Shown in pieces: positions 12,181 through 25,089 of a DNA stretch of 64,000 nucleotides. The first letter of the stretch is position 1. Every line of letters starts with the position of its first letter. The notes under the pieces were generated by a model that was given only the letters and a program-made list of their open reading frames with translations, made no database searches and was not told the origin of the DNA. The stretch spans positions 165,326 to 229,325 of the forward strand of contig MNCI01002956.1 in NCBI GenBank assembly GCA_015680685.1. The letters are read 5' to 3'. The stretch is from Gnetum montanum (taxonomy: Eukaryota > Streptophyta > Gnetopsida > Gnetales > Gnetaceae). Both the position numbers and the translations under genes were made by a program.

Positions 12181-12229
12181 ATTTGATATGTTTCTTGATG
12201 AACTCCTCTTTGCTAGGGCTATAAGTGAA

Positions 12230-13460
12230 TAATTTCCTTATGCATGTAAATGGTATGATGGCATTCTTACCCATCTTCTCACTCAAGAGATGTCACAAGG
12301 GTTGGATCACTAGAAGAAACAATAGTTTCTTCACTAGGTAAAACACTTCATGGAGATCAATGGACACCTCTATAAGGAGTGCACTGATGGCCTGGTTTGA
12401 TGGTGTGTCCCTGATGTTGATTAACTACACATTCTCTAGGATGCTCATGAAGGTCCTTGTGGGGGCCACTATGCTAGAAGATACAGAACCATTAAAATCT
12501 TGATGGTAGAAAACTATTAGCTAGTAATCTTTAGGGATGCTCATTAATATGTCCACTCTTGTGAATGCTGCCAATGGAATGGTGGAATGACTGCTCGAAT
12601 GGAGAAACCTCAACAATGGATTCAGCCACTAGAACCCTTCGACATCTAGGGCATTGATTTCATGGGTTCCATCACACCTATGTCAAATGGAAATGTGTAC
12701 ATCATAGTTGTTGTTGACTATTATATGAAATGGGTAGAAGAAATAGGTGTTACCAACTATACATCTTCTATTGCTACTCGGTTTGTACAGCAAAATTTTG
12801 TAAATAGGTTTGGTGTGCCACTTGCATGAATATCTAATAATGAAAATCACTTTACATGCACTACTTTTTGGAAGCTCATGCAATACTATACCACCGCCAA
12901 GCCAATGATCAAGCTAAGGTTACGAATAGGGAAATCACAAGGAATGTAACAAGAATTGTTAGCAAATATAGGAAAGACTAGAGCACAAAACTCAACAATG
13001 CCTTTTGGGCCTACCACTCAACATGGAAACTTCCTATAGGCTACTCTTCATATGAGCTTGTGTATAGAAAATTACTAACACTTCCTATTCAATCCAAACT
13101 TCGTACACTTTCAACAGCTTGTGATATCAACCTTGACTTAAGTTTAGCACAAAAAGAAAGATTAATGAATCTCAACTTGTTAGATGAAAACTGATTGGTG
13201 GCCCTATTATCCAATGAGTTGTACAAGGCATTTAACAAAAAGTGCCATGAACTTAAAATTAGGAAAGTCAAACTTCAACCAGGAGATAAGGTGCTCTACT
13301 AGAATCCCACACATGTACCTCAATGAACTAAGTTTTAGACATTGTGAAAAGGGCCTTATATAATTTTTGAAACTTTTCCTTCTGGGGCTATGATGATGAT
13401 CTACAAACCTAAGAGCCTAGACAAGAAATAATTGGTCAACATACAACAAGTCAAACCTTT
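12230..13460 (+). pseudogene. Integrase of element B
   Basis: The zinc-binding HHCC region is visible near 12430-12580 (AHEGPCGGHYAR, then CECCQ). The core starts with GIDFMGSI near 12650 (first catalytic Asp). The second catalytic Asp position reads ISNNENHF near 12830-12850, an Asp to Asn change. The C-terminal domain fades out near 13450. Several stops are present. Confidence 0.65.
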
Positions 13461-13542
13461 CTATGAGCATAATCCAGCTAATCCAACAAACACCTTATCA
13501 GATGGGCAACCACACTCAATATTTTGGATGTCCTCCTTTCAA

Positions 13543-13560
13543 CTTAGTTGTAGGGGAGAT
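13543..13560 (+). promoter_or_regulatory. PPT-like motif just after integrase (B)
   Basis: CTTAGTTGTAGGGGAGAT follows the end of the pol-derived sequence. The equivalent in D at 62069-62086 is better preserved (CTTAGTCATGGGGGAGAT). It resembles the LTR-proximal polypurine tract. Confidence 0.35.
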
Positions 13561-15167
13561 GACCATCCATGATAACTATATAAGTGGCTCCTCAAGTTTT
13601 CATCTTTTTGTTTTACAAGTTTTTTTTTAAACCTTGTTACTTTTATGACTTTTTGGTTTGCACATTCTTTATTTTACATCTTTTTGTTTTCATGTTACTA
13701 ATCTTTTCTAATTTTTATTTTACATCATCGTTAGTACATTTGATATTTCTTGAATATCTTAGACTTTCTTTTATATTTTTTTTATTTTGATGTGATTTTC
13801 TAAATTTTTGCGAATAAGTGCCAAGCACAGTGGTAATTCGTTGCTTGATGGTGGTATGTACTATTCAGTTATTTGATTATTGATGTCTAGATTCTAGCTT
13901 TAAATTTTGTTACTGATAACTAGAACATGGTTTCTTTTTCATGTAATAGGTAGTGAGTCCACAACATCCACCCATCCACAAACTCTATGGTTTTCCTTGT
14001 TCTGGAAATGTGTAGTCTCCTTTTCATTAATAAAACTATAATGAATTTGTGACTTTGGTAGTGTTTAGATTTGGAAATGATTCAAAGGTTTGAAGAGGGT
14101 GTGACTTCAAGGGGATTTGATCTTCTTTGTGTCTTTCTGATTGCCTGGGTGCATGTGTGTTTTCATGGATTTCTTACCATTTCGTGTCAACCAATAAAAG
14201 GAATTGAATAATTATTTACATGGTGTAGTTCTCATAAAAAAAACAAAAAAAAAACCAATGGAAATTTAAAGCACATCCCTTAGACAAAATAAATAGGTTA
14301 TAAGCTTTGGTTATGGAACTAGAAAGACATGTTACCCATGCTTGAAGGTCTCCACTAACTAAGGCCCTTCCTCACTTCCTACTTTTCTTTTCTTCTCTAA
14401 TAAGGAATGGTGGTTATGTGACTTTTGTGTCTTAGGGGGGTAGACTAGTCTTAGAATGATGATGTGATGTCACTGAATGTGGTTGGGTTTTCTTTGGACT
14501 AAGGATGGATTTTATCAAGTCATTTAACCACAAAATCCACAAGGGACAATGTGTGACCTTAATCAGGAACTCCATTCCACACTCTCTCTTTCTTTCATCC
14601 ATGCTTTCCATGTTCCACCTTATTATTAGTTTCATATTCTTGTTCGATGTCCTAATTTGATGTGTTCAAATTCTTAGGTAGTTTCTTCTAGGTTTTTGTA
14701 TTTAGCTTTTCATAACCATTAATCATCCATGGAGCCCATGTACTTCTTGGTTTGAAGTTACTCAACGGTAATAAAAGGCTTGTGGCTAATTTGGGGAAGG
14801 ACCCACTTGCATACCTTTTGGTTCAGTTAGTTAAGTTCTTTACCCTTAGACTTTCTTACAATCAAATCCTTTTGTGTTCCCCATCAATGAAATCCAATTG
14901 TGCACATCTTCACATTGTTTTTCAATGAAATTTCCTTTTTATTGTTGTGAATTATTAATCCATCTCTAAGCATTTCATCTTATTTTAATTTTTTCAAATT
15001 TCATAATGGACTACTTATCCATTTTATCCTACTTGTCAATCTTTCTGCTAACACTATTAACTAAATATATCCACCATAATCACAACCTAGCCAAGTGTAG
15101 CTACCAATGAGGCAAGGTACTTCAAAGCTATATGTTACACATTGCATACTAATTCATAATTTTGTTG
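13561..15167 (+). other. Element B 3' non-coding region
   Basis: This is T-rich sequence without a convincing gene. Blocks near 14090-14120, 14320-14360 and 14780-14820 match element A's non-coding region at 1860-2580. Confidence 0.5.
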
Positions 15168-15498
15168 TGATTATAGTGGGAAGTGGGGACTAGAAAAGAG
15201 ACTATCTTCACCAAAGGATAAGCAGAAGCACCTTGTGATGAGAACCCTTCATAATTGTTAAATCTTCTCCCTCGCTCTTCAGTTGCCAAGAGGAGTTTGA
15301 TGTTAGTTTTATCTAGGGTGTTCACTTCTCTTATCATGAACATCCAATTTTGTCAAAGATTGTAATCCATACACTCAGGCACTCAGAGTCTATTTGTTCC
15401 ATCTGAGTCAGTTTGTATGTCAGTCAATAATCCCATACCTACCTAATATATTGTAAGGAACTTGTTCCTCCTCATCTTCACTCAAGGAAAATTTTTCA
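15168..15498 (+). pseudogene. ORF3 remnant of element B
   Basis: A splice-acceptor-like ..GTGATTATAG and the following bases align with the ORF3 start of A (..GTGATTGCAG then ATG). The end aligns with A's sequence just before its PPT. The roughly 2.6 kb body of ORF3 is absent, so this subfamily has lost the 3' ORF and keeps only its edges. Confidence 0.45.
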
Positions 15499-15514
15499 TT
15501 TAGTCATGGGGTTA
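15499..15514 (+). promoter_or_regulatory. Polypurine tract of element B
   Basis: TTTAGTCATGGGGTTA directly precedes the LTR opening at 15515. Confidence 0.65.
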
Positions 15515-16374
15515 TGATGAATCATATTTTGACACAGTCCAATATCAAATATCCAATATTGGAGCCTTAATATTTCATACCTAATGTTGGAGCCCAAGAT
15601 GTGATGTTGAATATCCAATATCACGGGGTATATGTTGGCCTATAAATATAGCACTTGGGTTCATAATTTTCATATAGTCTTTCATCAATATTTGCATAGA
15701 GTAACAAAGTTCTTGAAATTTAGTCATTCCAAAGTTAGAATATTTCTTAGTGCCCGTAGTAGGAGTTTGAATGTGTACGGACCTTTATTTAAGCACTGAT
15801 GTACTTGAGCACAGTAGTCTAATGGAATAAATATGAGACCTTTTGATAATCCCTACAGCACTGAGAATAGATTAATGTTTCTTTTAATGCATTTATTATT
15901 CATGCACTTTACTTTAATGCATTTTCTTTAAACTCTTAATTTCTTGTTGTTAGTGAACACAGTCATGACCACTTCGAGCATATGTGTAGCACTTGGTAAC
16001 CTAAAAATGCTTAACATTTGGTAACCTAGTAGTGATACATGCATTTAGGATGTGTTTGGGGAGTGGGGACGGGTACTTGTGTTAGGCTAGCTAGGTAGTA
16101 GATTAATTAGCTATTAAATTCCTCTACCTTTCATTCTTGTTCTAGGAAAATAAAATTATAAAATAAGAAATTATAAAAATCATATACCTTAGTTGCACTT
16201 AATCATATACTTGTACTTCACAAGTGGAACTAAGAAGACAATAATTGTTTTGATTAGATTTCATGTCTTAGAACCAGTGTACTCAAGAACTTAAGGTCTA
16301 TGGAATTCGATTGAATCGTGCATGAATGCTTGTGATTCAAATGGTTGGGTGTAGGGGTACCTCGCTGCTCATCA
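15515..16374 (+). repeat. 3' LTR of element B (AATATTGG subfamily)
   Basis: The LTR is 860 bp, opening TGATGAATCAT and closing CTCATCA. U3 contains repeated CCAATATTGG-like palindromes instead of GATATC. TATAAATA lies at 15641-15648. It resembles the LTRs at 19515 and 57170. Confidence 0.8.
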
Positions 16375-17590
16375 CTTACCTATTATTTAATAGGTAAAAA
16401 ATAATTCTACATTCTTAACATTAGAGGAGCCATCAACAAGAATGCAACTTATTTCTATGCCCCTATATCCCTTCATCTATGATGTCAAATTAGCTAAGCA
16501 AGATTAGGCTTTCACTATTTTAGAATTGAAATAGTTGGATCAAGACTCCATGAGAAGAGAGAACATACCATTTATGCAAGTTTATGCAATCAGGGAGTAA
16601 AAGATAAGTATCACATATTTTTATAATGTCCTATTTTATAGCATTATTTCCACAAATGGAAAATTACAATTAAAAGCTTAAAAGACTTATTTGATGTAGC
16701 ACCAAGGAAACTTGGTAACTTTATTGATGAAGTGTTTGCTATGAAAGTTATGTATATTTTCTCTATCTAATAAATCCTACAGGTCTGAGGATGTAATAAA
16801 AAACTATTTTAGTTTCACTTTCAATTTCATTATAAGGTTTTTATTTTTATTTTTTTGATAATATGAATTTGACTTGTGACTATTATTTTTCAATGCATGT
16901 TCTTGCTTTGCTTGAAACTGTTTATTTAATCTTCATTGTCTTTAGTATTTAAAAGTAATGCCCAACAATTTTAAGCTATCTTGGGGCATATTTTCTTTAG
17001 GACATGTGTAGTTGTGATGTGAGGAAACATTGTCCAGATCAAGATAGAAATTTTTCTAGTGGAAGTTAAAGAACATTCTATTTATTTTCTTACTCCAAAC
17101 TAGAATTATGCTAATGTCTTTATCATCTATAATATGCCTTATCTTTAGAGGCACTATTCTTGAGCTAATCTCCCTAATCTTTCATTTATGAACAGATAGT
17201 GTAAGGGTGCAATAATGATTAACCTTGGCTTAATCTAGTCCTACAAAGATAAATTATAAATCAACATTAATATTACTTTCTTTATCTTATCATAATCAAT
17301 TTATTAATGACATTGATTTTATTTATTTCTATATCTACTCAATTAACTATTTTTATCTTTAACATTACTCTTCATTGTTAACATCCTTGCATCAATCTTC
17401 TCATACATCTTCTCTTCATGCTATCATTAATTAGGCCAATGTCATATTTATCATTAATCATTCCCCTCTTATCTTCCAATTTCAACATCATCTAACCTAG
17501 CATCACTATCATATCACATTTTATTGATATTCTAATTAATAGTAGTGTTATTAGGTTACATTTGTACTAAGTACACCACAATCTTGGTTG
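16375..17590 (+). other. AT-rich stretch without a recognised gene
   Basis: Only short, non-conserved ORFs are present. A stretch near 16640-16700 may be copia- or gypsy-derived, but I cannot assign it. Confidence 0.4.
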
Positions 17591-17599
17591 TGGTTCAAT

Positions 17600-18045
17600 G
17601 ACATCTAACTTTCTCATGGATGCAGTCTTGGTCTAATGTAATGAGTATAACCTCTCACTTAATCCAAAAAAGTGTATCTTTGATGTAGAAATAGGAAAAA
17701 TGCTAGTGTTTCTAGTTTTAGCTAATGGTATTATGGTGGATGCTAATAAGGTTAAGACAATCATGAACCTCCCACCACCTATGTGCTTAAAAGACATGTG
17801 CATCTTACAAGGAAGACTCTAATTCATTCATCATTTCACATGCAACCTAACTAATCATTTTTACCCTCTTTCTCATCTTCTTAAGAAATCAACTACTTTT
17901 AACTAGGACTCAAAATGTCAAGAGGCCTTTGATGTGATCAAGCATGCTCTTACCAACCTTCTAGTCCTTCATTCTCCTCAATTCAATCTCTCTTTATACC
18001 TTTATCTCTCTAAGTCCAATCATTCCATTCCAACCATGCTTTACT
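17600..18045 (+). pseudogene. Tat-like RT/RNase H fragment
   Basis: Translation gives LSLNPKKCIFDVEIGKML and ANGIMVDANKVKTIMNL, then an RNase H connection (CQEAFDVIKHALTN). These are the thumb/connection motifs seen in E1 and E2 (E1: LNPRKCVFGVKIGKMLGF). Stops and the lack of flanking domains mark it as an old fragment. Confidence 0.6.
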
Positions 18046-18734
18046 AATGACAAGAAGATGATGTAGATGTTCCTATCTACTATATCTCTCATTTCTTTTT
18101 TTGATTGTGAGTCACATTACATAGACATAGAAAAATATTGCTTAGGCCTAGTCATCTAACTTTCTCATGGTTCTTGATGCATTAGCTCAAATGTCAACTA
18201 CTTTGGATGTCCCATTTCAATACAATGCTTAGGATTCTAAAATTATCATTAAAAAGGTCAAGTCTTATTCCATTCCAAATAATATCATTTATTTTTAGGT
18301 TTTTAATAACCATCATTATATTTATCATTTTTATTTTCTAAGTCTAAATTTAGTGAGCAATGTATTAAAATTTCTCAAATTAATGAAGCATATGTATAAA
18401 AGGACATCATATTTTTAAATAAATCTCTTCTAAAATAGTAATAAGAGGCTTTGTTTGATGACTTGCATACCAAAATAGAAGAAATATCCAAAAATTCAAT
18501 TGGCAAATACTAGTAAAAATAGAAATAATTCAAATTTAAAATAAAGCATAGCAATATCCTATTAAAATAGGAGCTCACTTACATGCATATGAGACATAAA
18601 AATCGATTGATTCATGACATAAATTCACTAATGTATTAGCTTAGATGTATGAGGATCTTAAAAATTTTAATCCTCTCATGATGATACCTAGTAGACCTCT
18701 TAAGCCCAAAACAAAACCATTTAGATAAAAAATT
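18046..18734 (+). other. AT-rich spacer without a recognised gene
   Basis: I see no domain or repeat that I can support here. Confidence 0.35.
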
Positions 18735-19514
18735 AGACCTATGAACCCCAAGATTTAAACATTGATGACAACAAGAATTGATAAACTTTTAGAATCTAAA
18801 ATTATTTATCCCATGAGATAGTCTAGTTGGATATCAAACTTAGTGTTGATTAGGAAACAAATAGGTGAATTATGATTATACATTAATTTTTTTAACCTTA
18901 ATACTTCTTATATTAAGAATAATTATTCACTTCCTCTTATGGAGGAACTTCTACAAATTGTGAATGGCACACAAATGTCTTCATGTTTAGACATATATTC
19001 GGGCTATAATCAAATTATAGTAAATAAAAAGACTAAGATAAAACTACCTTTACAAAAAAATGGGAAACTTTTCAATTCATCAAGATGCCCTTTGGCATTA
19101 TAAATGTTGGTTCTATCTTTTAAAGAGCTATGGATAAAACCTTTGAAGGGTTGATAAGGAAGTCCATTATTATTTATTTAGATGATTTAACAATTTTCTC
19201 TAAGTATCAAGATACTCTTATTAGAGAGCTTAAGAATATTTTTTATAATATGTAGATGATTTGGTGTCACTTTGAATGTTAAGAAATCTATTTTAGGTAT
19301 TCAAAGTGGTAAATTTCTTGGACATATAGTAACTAAAGAAGGAATCATGATTGATCCCAAATGGATAAATGCTATTTTAGAGGTACCTTATCCTATATCT
19401 AGAATTAATTTAAGAAAATTCTTTGGGAAAATTGATTTCATTAGAATATTTATCCTTATTTATGCTGAATTGGTTAGGCCTTTAAATGACATGCTTAAGA
19501 AAGATAATAGTATG
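18735..19514 (+). pseudogene. Ty3/gypsy RT fragment of a third lineage
   Basis: The RT order is visible: TRIDKLLESKIIYP, SCLDIYSGYNQI near 18990, a YLDDLTIFSK-type catalytic box near 19180-19205, then GKFLGHIVTKEGIMIDP and LRKFFGKIDFIR. The YLDD box and the 'FFGKI' phrase differ from both Athila-type (xMDD) and Tat-type (YVDD) copies here. It is truncated at 19514 by insertion of element C. Confidence 0.7.
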
Positions 19515-20350
19515 TGATTAATCATTTTTTGGTAAGCCTTGATATTGAATCCTCGATATTGGACTCTAAGATGCATTATTGGATATTTGATATTGTAGGA
19601 TGCATGCCATTCTATAAATACAACACTTGGACATACAATTCATCAATTCTTTTCTTAGTGTGTAGCAAAGCTTTCCAGTTTTTTTTTCCCCAGAGTTAGA
19701 ATATTTTTTGAGTTCTCGCAATAGGAGTCAAAGAAGTATACGGATCTTTATTTGAGCACTGATGTACCTAAGCATGATAGTGTGAATAGATGAGCTTTTC
19801 TAATCGAACCTTATAGTACTTTGAATGGATTAATACTTTCTTTATGCATTTAATATTCATGCAATCTACTTTAATGAATTTTAACTAAGTAATTAATATC
19901 GGCTAAATAGCAACACATAAGCACGACCACTTTGACCATACATTTAATGTTTGGTAACCCTAGTAGTGCTTAACACTTGGTAATCCAATGGTGCTATAAT
20001 GTGTTTAAGATGTGTATGGAAAGTAGGAACAAATGCCTATGTTAGGATTAGTTAAGTGTTTGTTAGTTACTAGATCAATTAGATTAATTACACATTAAAT
20101 TTACTTTTTTTCAGCACTTAGGTGATTAAACCATAAAAGAAAAAATGATAAAAATTAGATGCCTAAGTTACACTTAACCATACACTTGCACTTCATGGGT
20201 GAAACTGAGAAGACAACGATTGTAATGGTTAGATTCACCTCCTAGGAACTGGTGCACTTAGAGAGCTAAAGTCTATGGAATTTGATTGGATCGTTGAGTG
20301 AACACTAGTGATTTGTATGGTTGGGCGTAGGATATACTTGCTACTCATCA
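19515..20350 (+). repeat. 5' LTR of element C
   Basis: The LTR is 836 bp, TGATTAATCAT to CTACTCATCA, with TATAAATA at 19613-19620 and GATATTGG-like repeats in U3. It interrupts the RT fragment on its left and is followed by a decayed primer binding site. Confidence 0.8.
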
Positions 20351-20369
20351 TTGGAACCATTGCCAAGAA
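20351..20369 (+). promoter_or_regulatory. Decayed tRNA-Asp primer binding site (C)
   Basis: TTGGAACCATTGCCAAGAA aligns with the better-preserved site in D (TTGGTGTCGTTGCCAGGGA), itself complementary to the 3' end of plant tRNA-Asp apart from transitions. Confidence 0.55.
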
Positions 20370-20539
20370 CCTTAGTTAGCTATGTGCACTATTTAGGACT
20401 TAGTGGAAATTATTCAAAATTATTATAATGAACCTTAAAGTCATAATCATTCAAAATAATAATAATAATTGTAAAAGAACACTAGTATTTTCTTCCAATA
20501 TAATGATGACTTCTTCTCATAGGGATGATTCTCTGTCAA

Positions 20540-22900
20540 GGTTCAAGCATGCATTGAATTAACAAAGAAATGAACGATCAAATCTGCCAGTGCTCCAACA
20601 ATGTTGAGTGGTATATACTCATCCCAATTAGTATGTGCCAAACTTCACCTTCATCCTACATCAATATGATTAGTTGTGGTGGAGAGACATGGAGAGCAAC
20701 ATTGTGTTATCACCCAATTTATTAGTTCCTATGATGCTACACCAAACTCTTATGAGGTTGGACATCTAGGATCTCAATGTTAAATATGTTTGTAGGACCA
20801 CAACTATTAGGATTACCATCCCAATGAGGCACAATGTAAAAGAGATTGGAAATAAGAGAGGCGCTATGAAGCTTTCAAGGGAAAATGATTTAATAGCCCC
20901 TTGTTCTTGTTGGCCAAAACGACAGTGAGGATTCCTTTTCTAGGGGTTCTTAATTCACTAACTCTCCTTTCCTTGGTTTTGACAAAGGGGGTTTGAACCA
21001 GAATTTATAGTCCATTGTAAAAAATTCTAGTTTAGGCAAGAATAGGTCCTATGATCGTGGGAGATCTGAAGGTGGGAGCCATGGTAGCAACAAGGACAAG
21101 CATCACAATGATGATCATTGACATGACCATAAGAGAGGGGGTGGTAGGCATCATGGTGGTGCTAGTTTTCCCTCCTCTTCATCTTCATCATCCTCTTCTT
21201 CATCCTCTAGATCTACCTAAAGTTGTAGAGGACATGATTGTGATGAAGGTGACTGATGGGATAGAGATGATTGTAAGATCCACCAAACTAGTCAAGACTA
21301 GGGACATGGGAAATCAAGGGAGGCCCACCATCATGAAAGAAGGGATAATAGAGAACATCATGGGCATCATGGCCATCACAAAAGCTATGACCATGATGAG
21401 CCTTTGCTTGCAACTTGAAACATGCTAAACATTGCAAAGGTAGTGAGAATTTCAACAAGGCATGTAAAAGATAGTAGAATTAAGTGGTTGGATATGAATA
21501 ATATCCCCAATTTTGAAGGGGGATATAATCAAATCTGTAGAATCATCTTCAAGCCTTTCATGATGCTTGTGCCTTACAAAATGTGGAGAAAGAATGGTAG
21601 AAACTATAGATGTTTCCAAAGATGCTCATTAAAGAAGCTAAAAGTTGGTTCCCATCCTTGGAGTTGGAATCAATCCATCTCTAGAGTATGATGCTTGAAC
21701 TCTTCAATAATAAGTATCAAACATACTCTTGAGTGTCCAACTTGAGAAAGTAGATCCAAAGTTGGAAATAGAGAACACATGAACCCATGGATGTAACCAT
21801 GGGTAGGTATTATTCTCTTTTGCACCAATGTCCTAGCCATGGTTATTCTCAAAGGAAGGAGGTCTGCCATATCATATATGGGCTTTGTACAAAAACATGG
21901 AGAACTCTTAGGGTTTATGCCCAAGGGAGAATTTTAAAATTGAGGGTCCATTAGATTTAATAGCTGAATGAGTAGGCTGCTAAAGAATAAGGAGAGTTGA
22001 GAAAAAGGGAAAGTGTAGAGGAGTATAATTAGAATCCTTCCATCTACAAAAGGGAAGTTCAGTTTTGTGACAATGAGTAGGAGGCACTAGTTGATAAGAT
22101 GGTGCAATGAAAGACCTTGCCAATTCAAAAACCTATTTTTGAAATTTCAACCAAGGTGGATAAAATGTGGGACTTTTTGGATGAAAATTTCCAAACTACA
22201 CTAAAAATAGCAAAGGAATCCAAAGAGCAAAGTAGTGATCATGATCACAAGAGAAGAAAGGAAGTTGAATGTGCCTACCAAAGGGGTAATAGCAAGGTTG
22301 CCATAGTAGAGGTGGTATTGGACTCTGAATTAGATGAGGATGGTGGGTGTGACATCTACTACTATGAACATCCTAAGGGACGTTGCCCCATCATGTCACA
22401 CTTGTAAGAGTCTAGGGTGTACACTCTAAATCCTAGATTGGCCAAAAGCTAAGAACCTAGAAGGTTGCCTTATCCTCAAGGTAATCCTAGGCAATTCAAC
22501 CAACAATAAGCCTAATATTCAAGTGGAGCTCCACCATAATCTTATGAGTAGTACTAGTAGTGGTAGCATCCATAGTGGTGGGGGATGCCACTACTAAGGT
22601 AATAGTACCCTTACTAGTAGCTTGATCCATATGGGTATTATGTTTAGCAACCAATTTCTCCATGTAAGTCTTCTAGTGATGCTTCATTCTAGCATCACTA
22701 CTATCTTCTTGAATACTACAAAGTCCAATCTCCAAAAGGAAAATCCCCATTTTCTGACTACCCTCCTCCTCCTTCTACACATGTCCATCCATCCTCAACT
22801 CAACTAGCACCTACTCCATCAATGCATGGTGAAATTCCAGCCTAGTTGCATCAATGTAATTCCATAAGGACTATTAACATACAGTTGGCTCCTTAGCTGA
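20540..22900 (+). pseudogene. Gag of element C
   Basis: This Gag is homologous to those of A, B and D. It has the Ser-rich linker near 21170-21220, a capsid-like region at 21430-21960 and the segment EISTKVDKMWDFLDENFQT at 22138-22194. The knuckle remnant CDIYYYEHPKGRC near 22350 has its second Cys replaced by Tyr. The rest of the frame has many TAG codons. Confidence 0.65.
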
Positions 22901-22999
22901 GTGGCCTAAAAAACAAATTCTGAAAAAGACCATTCTTTTAAACCAATATTCCTACAAATCCCTCATAGATATACATGGTTGATACCCCTACTTCTTCCT

Positions 23000-23550
23000 C
23001 ATCCTCTACATCTACATCCTTCAAGTCCCCTTTAAACTAAACACCTCCTAAAGTGCATACCATCATGTTAACTCATGTAATAACTAATTAGATTAACACT
23101 AGTCACCTACCTAGGAAAAGATCTAATCATAGGCGTCCCCTTATTTACTTGTAAATTGCTAAGAATGAGCCTTACAAGGCTCTTCTAGACTCAAGTTTTG
23201 GTGTAGATTTCTCATGAGATGTACAAAGCCTAGAACTTGCCTCCACTCAAGAAGAGTAGTATATTAGTTCATCGTTATTCCTTTGGAACTAGTGGAGGAC
23301 ATTGTGACCATTTTCTATGGGTGGTCCTATCCTACTAACTTCTTGGTGATTTGTGTTGATAATTGTAAGGGGGACTACCCAATCATCATGGGAGGGGCTT
23401 GGTTGAGCACCATTGATGGACGACTAGGAATTAAAGACCTCTTAGAGATTTCCAAGAAAAATGCATTTAGGAAGATAAGAAGAAGAGAGTGTCATGCATT
23501 GCATATAGTGACACAAGGTGCAACTATGTTCAAAAACTATGGTCCATAAA
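23000..23550 (+). pseudogene. Aspartic protease region of element C
   Basis: LLDSSFGVDF near 23187 corresponds to the LLDSGSGV active site of D, with Gly of the DSG triad changed to Ser. LVEDIVTIFYGWSY and IIMGGAWLSTIDGRLGI follow. The frame ends at 23547-23549. Confidence 0.6.
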
Positions 23551-24059
23551 AAGTACATCCATCATAGCATGTAGTTAATATGCGAATGTGTTTGAAATTC
23601 AAAGGTACGTGTATGTAATAACCATGAAAGAGGAGGGCATCTAGTGCTTGACAATTGATCCTTATAGCAGCTCAACACTTTGCATGGAACCAACTAAGAG
23701 CTTGACAAGTGCCTATATTGAAGGCATGGATGGATTAGAGTGAGTTCATTTCCAACTCTCCAATGAACCTAATGACACTTATTGAGGGAAGTTGGAAATT
23801 CCTGAGATCTTTAAATAAGAGACCCTAGAGTTGAAAACTCTACTTGCTAACATAGAATATGCTTGTCTAAACAATGGAAAGCTAGTGATAATCAATGCCA
23901 ACCTTAATCTTGAATAATAAGAGAAGTTGTTGAAGGTGGTCAACAAGTGGCTAACAACCTTGGCCTGGTCATATCCTAAACTCATTGGAATTGATCCAAG
24001 GATATGCTAGCGCTGCATCTATATAGATCCTTTCATGAAGCCAAAGAAGTAGTTGCAGT

Positions 24060-25089
24060 AATAGTTAAACCCCAAACTCAAGCATATCATCAAGGAGGAG
24101 ATTGAACAACTCCTCAAGGTAGGGTTCATCTATCCCATTGTAGATAGCAAGTGGGTTAGCCCACTAGTGATAGTACCAAAGAAAGGTTGTAAGTGAAGGA
24201 TCTGTATTGATTTTAGGCTGTTGAACATGATGACTTACAAAGATAATTTCCCATTAACATTTGTGAACCAAGTGTTGGACACCATTTCTAGGCATTATTT
24301 TTACAACTTTTTGGATGGTTATAGTGACTATATCCAATTCTAGATTGTACCCAAGGATTAGGCCAAAACCATGTTCACAAGTTCCTAGGAGAATTTTGCA
24401 TACAAAAAGATGTCATTTGGTATGTGTAATGCCTATGTAACCTTGCAATGTCTTGTCCTAAGCATCTTTCAACAATAGATTGTTAGTAGGATGGAAGCCT
24501 TCATAGATGACTTCTCCACCTATGGGGCTACATGTGAGTAAGCCTTGGATCTTCTTGAGCAAGTACTAAAAGGGTGTGTGGAGATAAACCTTCAACTCAA
24601 CTAGTAGAAAAGCCATATGATAATGTAAAAAGGCATTATTTTGGGGCACAAAATATTTGAAAAAGGGATAAAGGTGGACCCTAAGAAAATTAGGATCATC
24701 CAAGGAATTACCTGTCAACTGGAAACTATCAAAGATGTTCGATCATTCCTTGGCCACACTAGCTACTACCAATGATTCATAGAGAATTTCTCTAAGATTG
24801 CTAAACTATTGGTGGAGCTAACAAAGAAGGATGTTCCATTCTTCTAGATTGAGGAATGTGAGGATGAATTCTAGTAACTTAAGCAAAAAATTGTAGAAAC
24901 TCCAATTCTACGAGCACCTAATTGGTTCAAACCATTCCACATCATGATGGATGCATTAAATTATTCCCTGGGAGTCATGCTCACATAGTTGGATGATTGA
25001 AAACATCTTTACTATATCCACTAAGTGATCTAAAGCATTGTGGGTGCATAGTTGAATTACACCATAAGAAAGAAAAAATTGATGGTAGT
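24060..25089 (+). pseudogene. RT and start of RNase H of element C, truncated
   Basis: The RT landmarks of the Athila type are visible in order: EEIEQLLKVGFIYPIVDS, a block corresponding to 'FLDGYSGYNQI' near 24310, a catalytic box with xxDDFSTYG near 24505-24525, and GHTSYYQ near 24755. RNase H starts near 24900 and is cut at 25089 by a minus-strand LTR. Many TAG stops are present. Confidence 0.65.

Larger units (their letters stand above)
7377..16374 (+). mobile_element. Element B, decayed full-length Athila-type retrotransposon
   Basis: The order is leader, gag, protease, RT, RNase H, integrase, PPT-like motif, non-coding region, ORF3 remnant, PPT and 3' LTR. The leader starts inside the family consensus: the tRNA-Asp primer site and about 40 bp are missing after 7376. 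Many frameshifts and stops make all the ORFs pseudogenes. Its 3' LTR is of the AATATTGG subfamily, unlike the LTR on its left, which suggests a chimeric left end. Confidence 0.75.
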
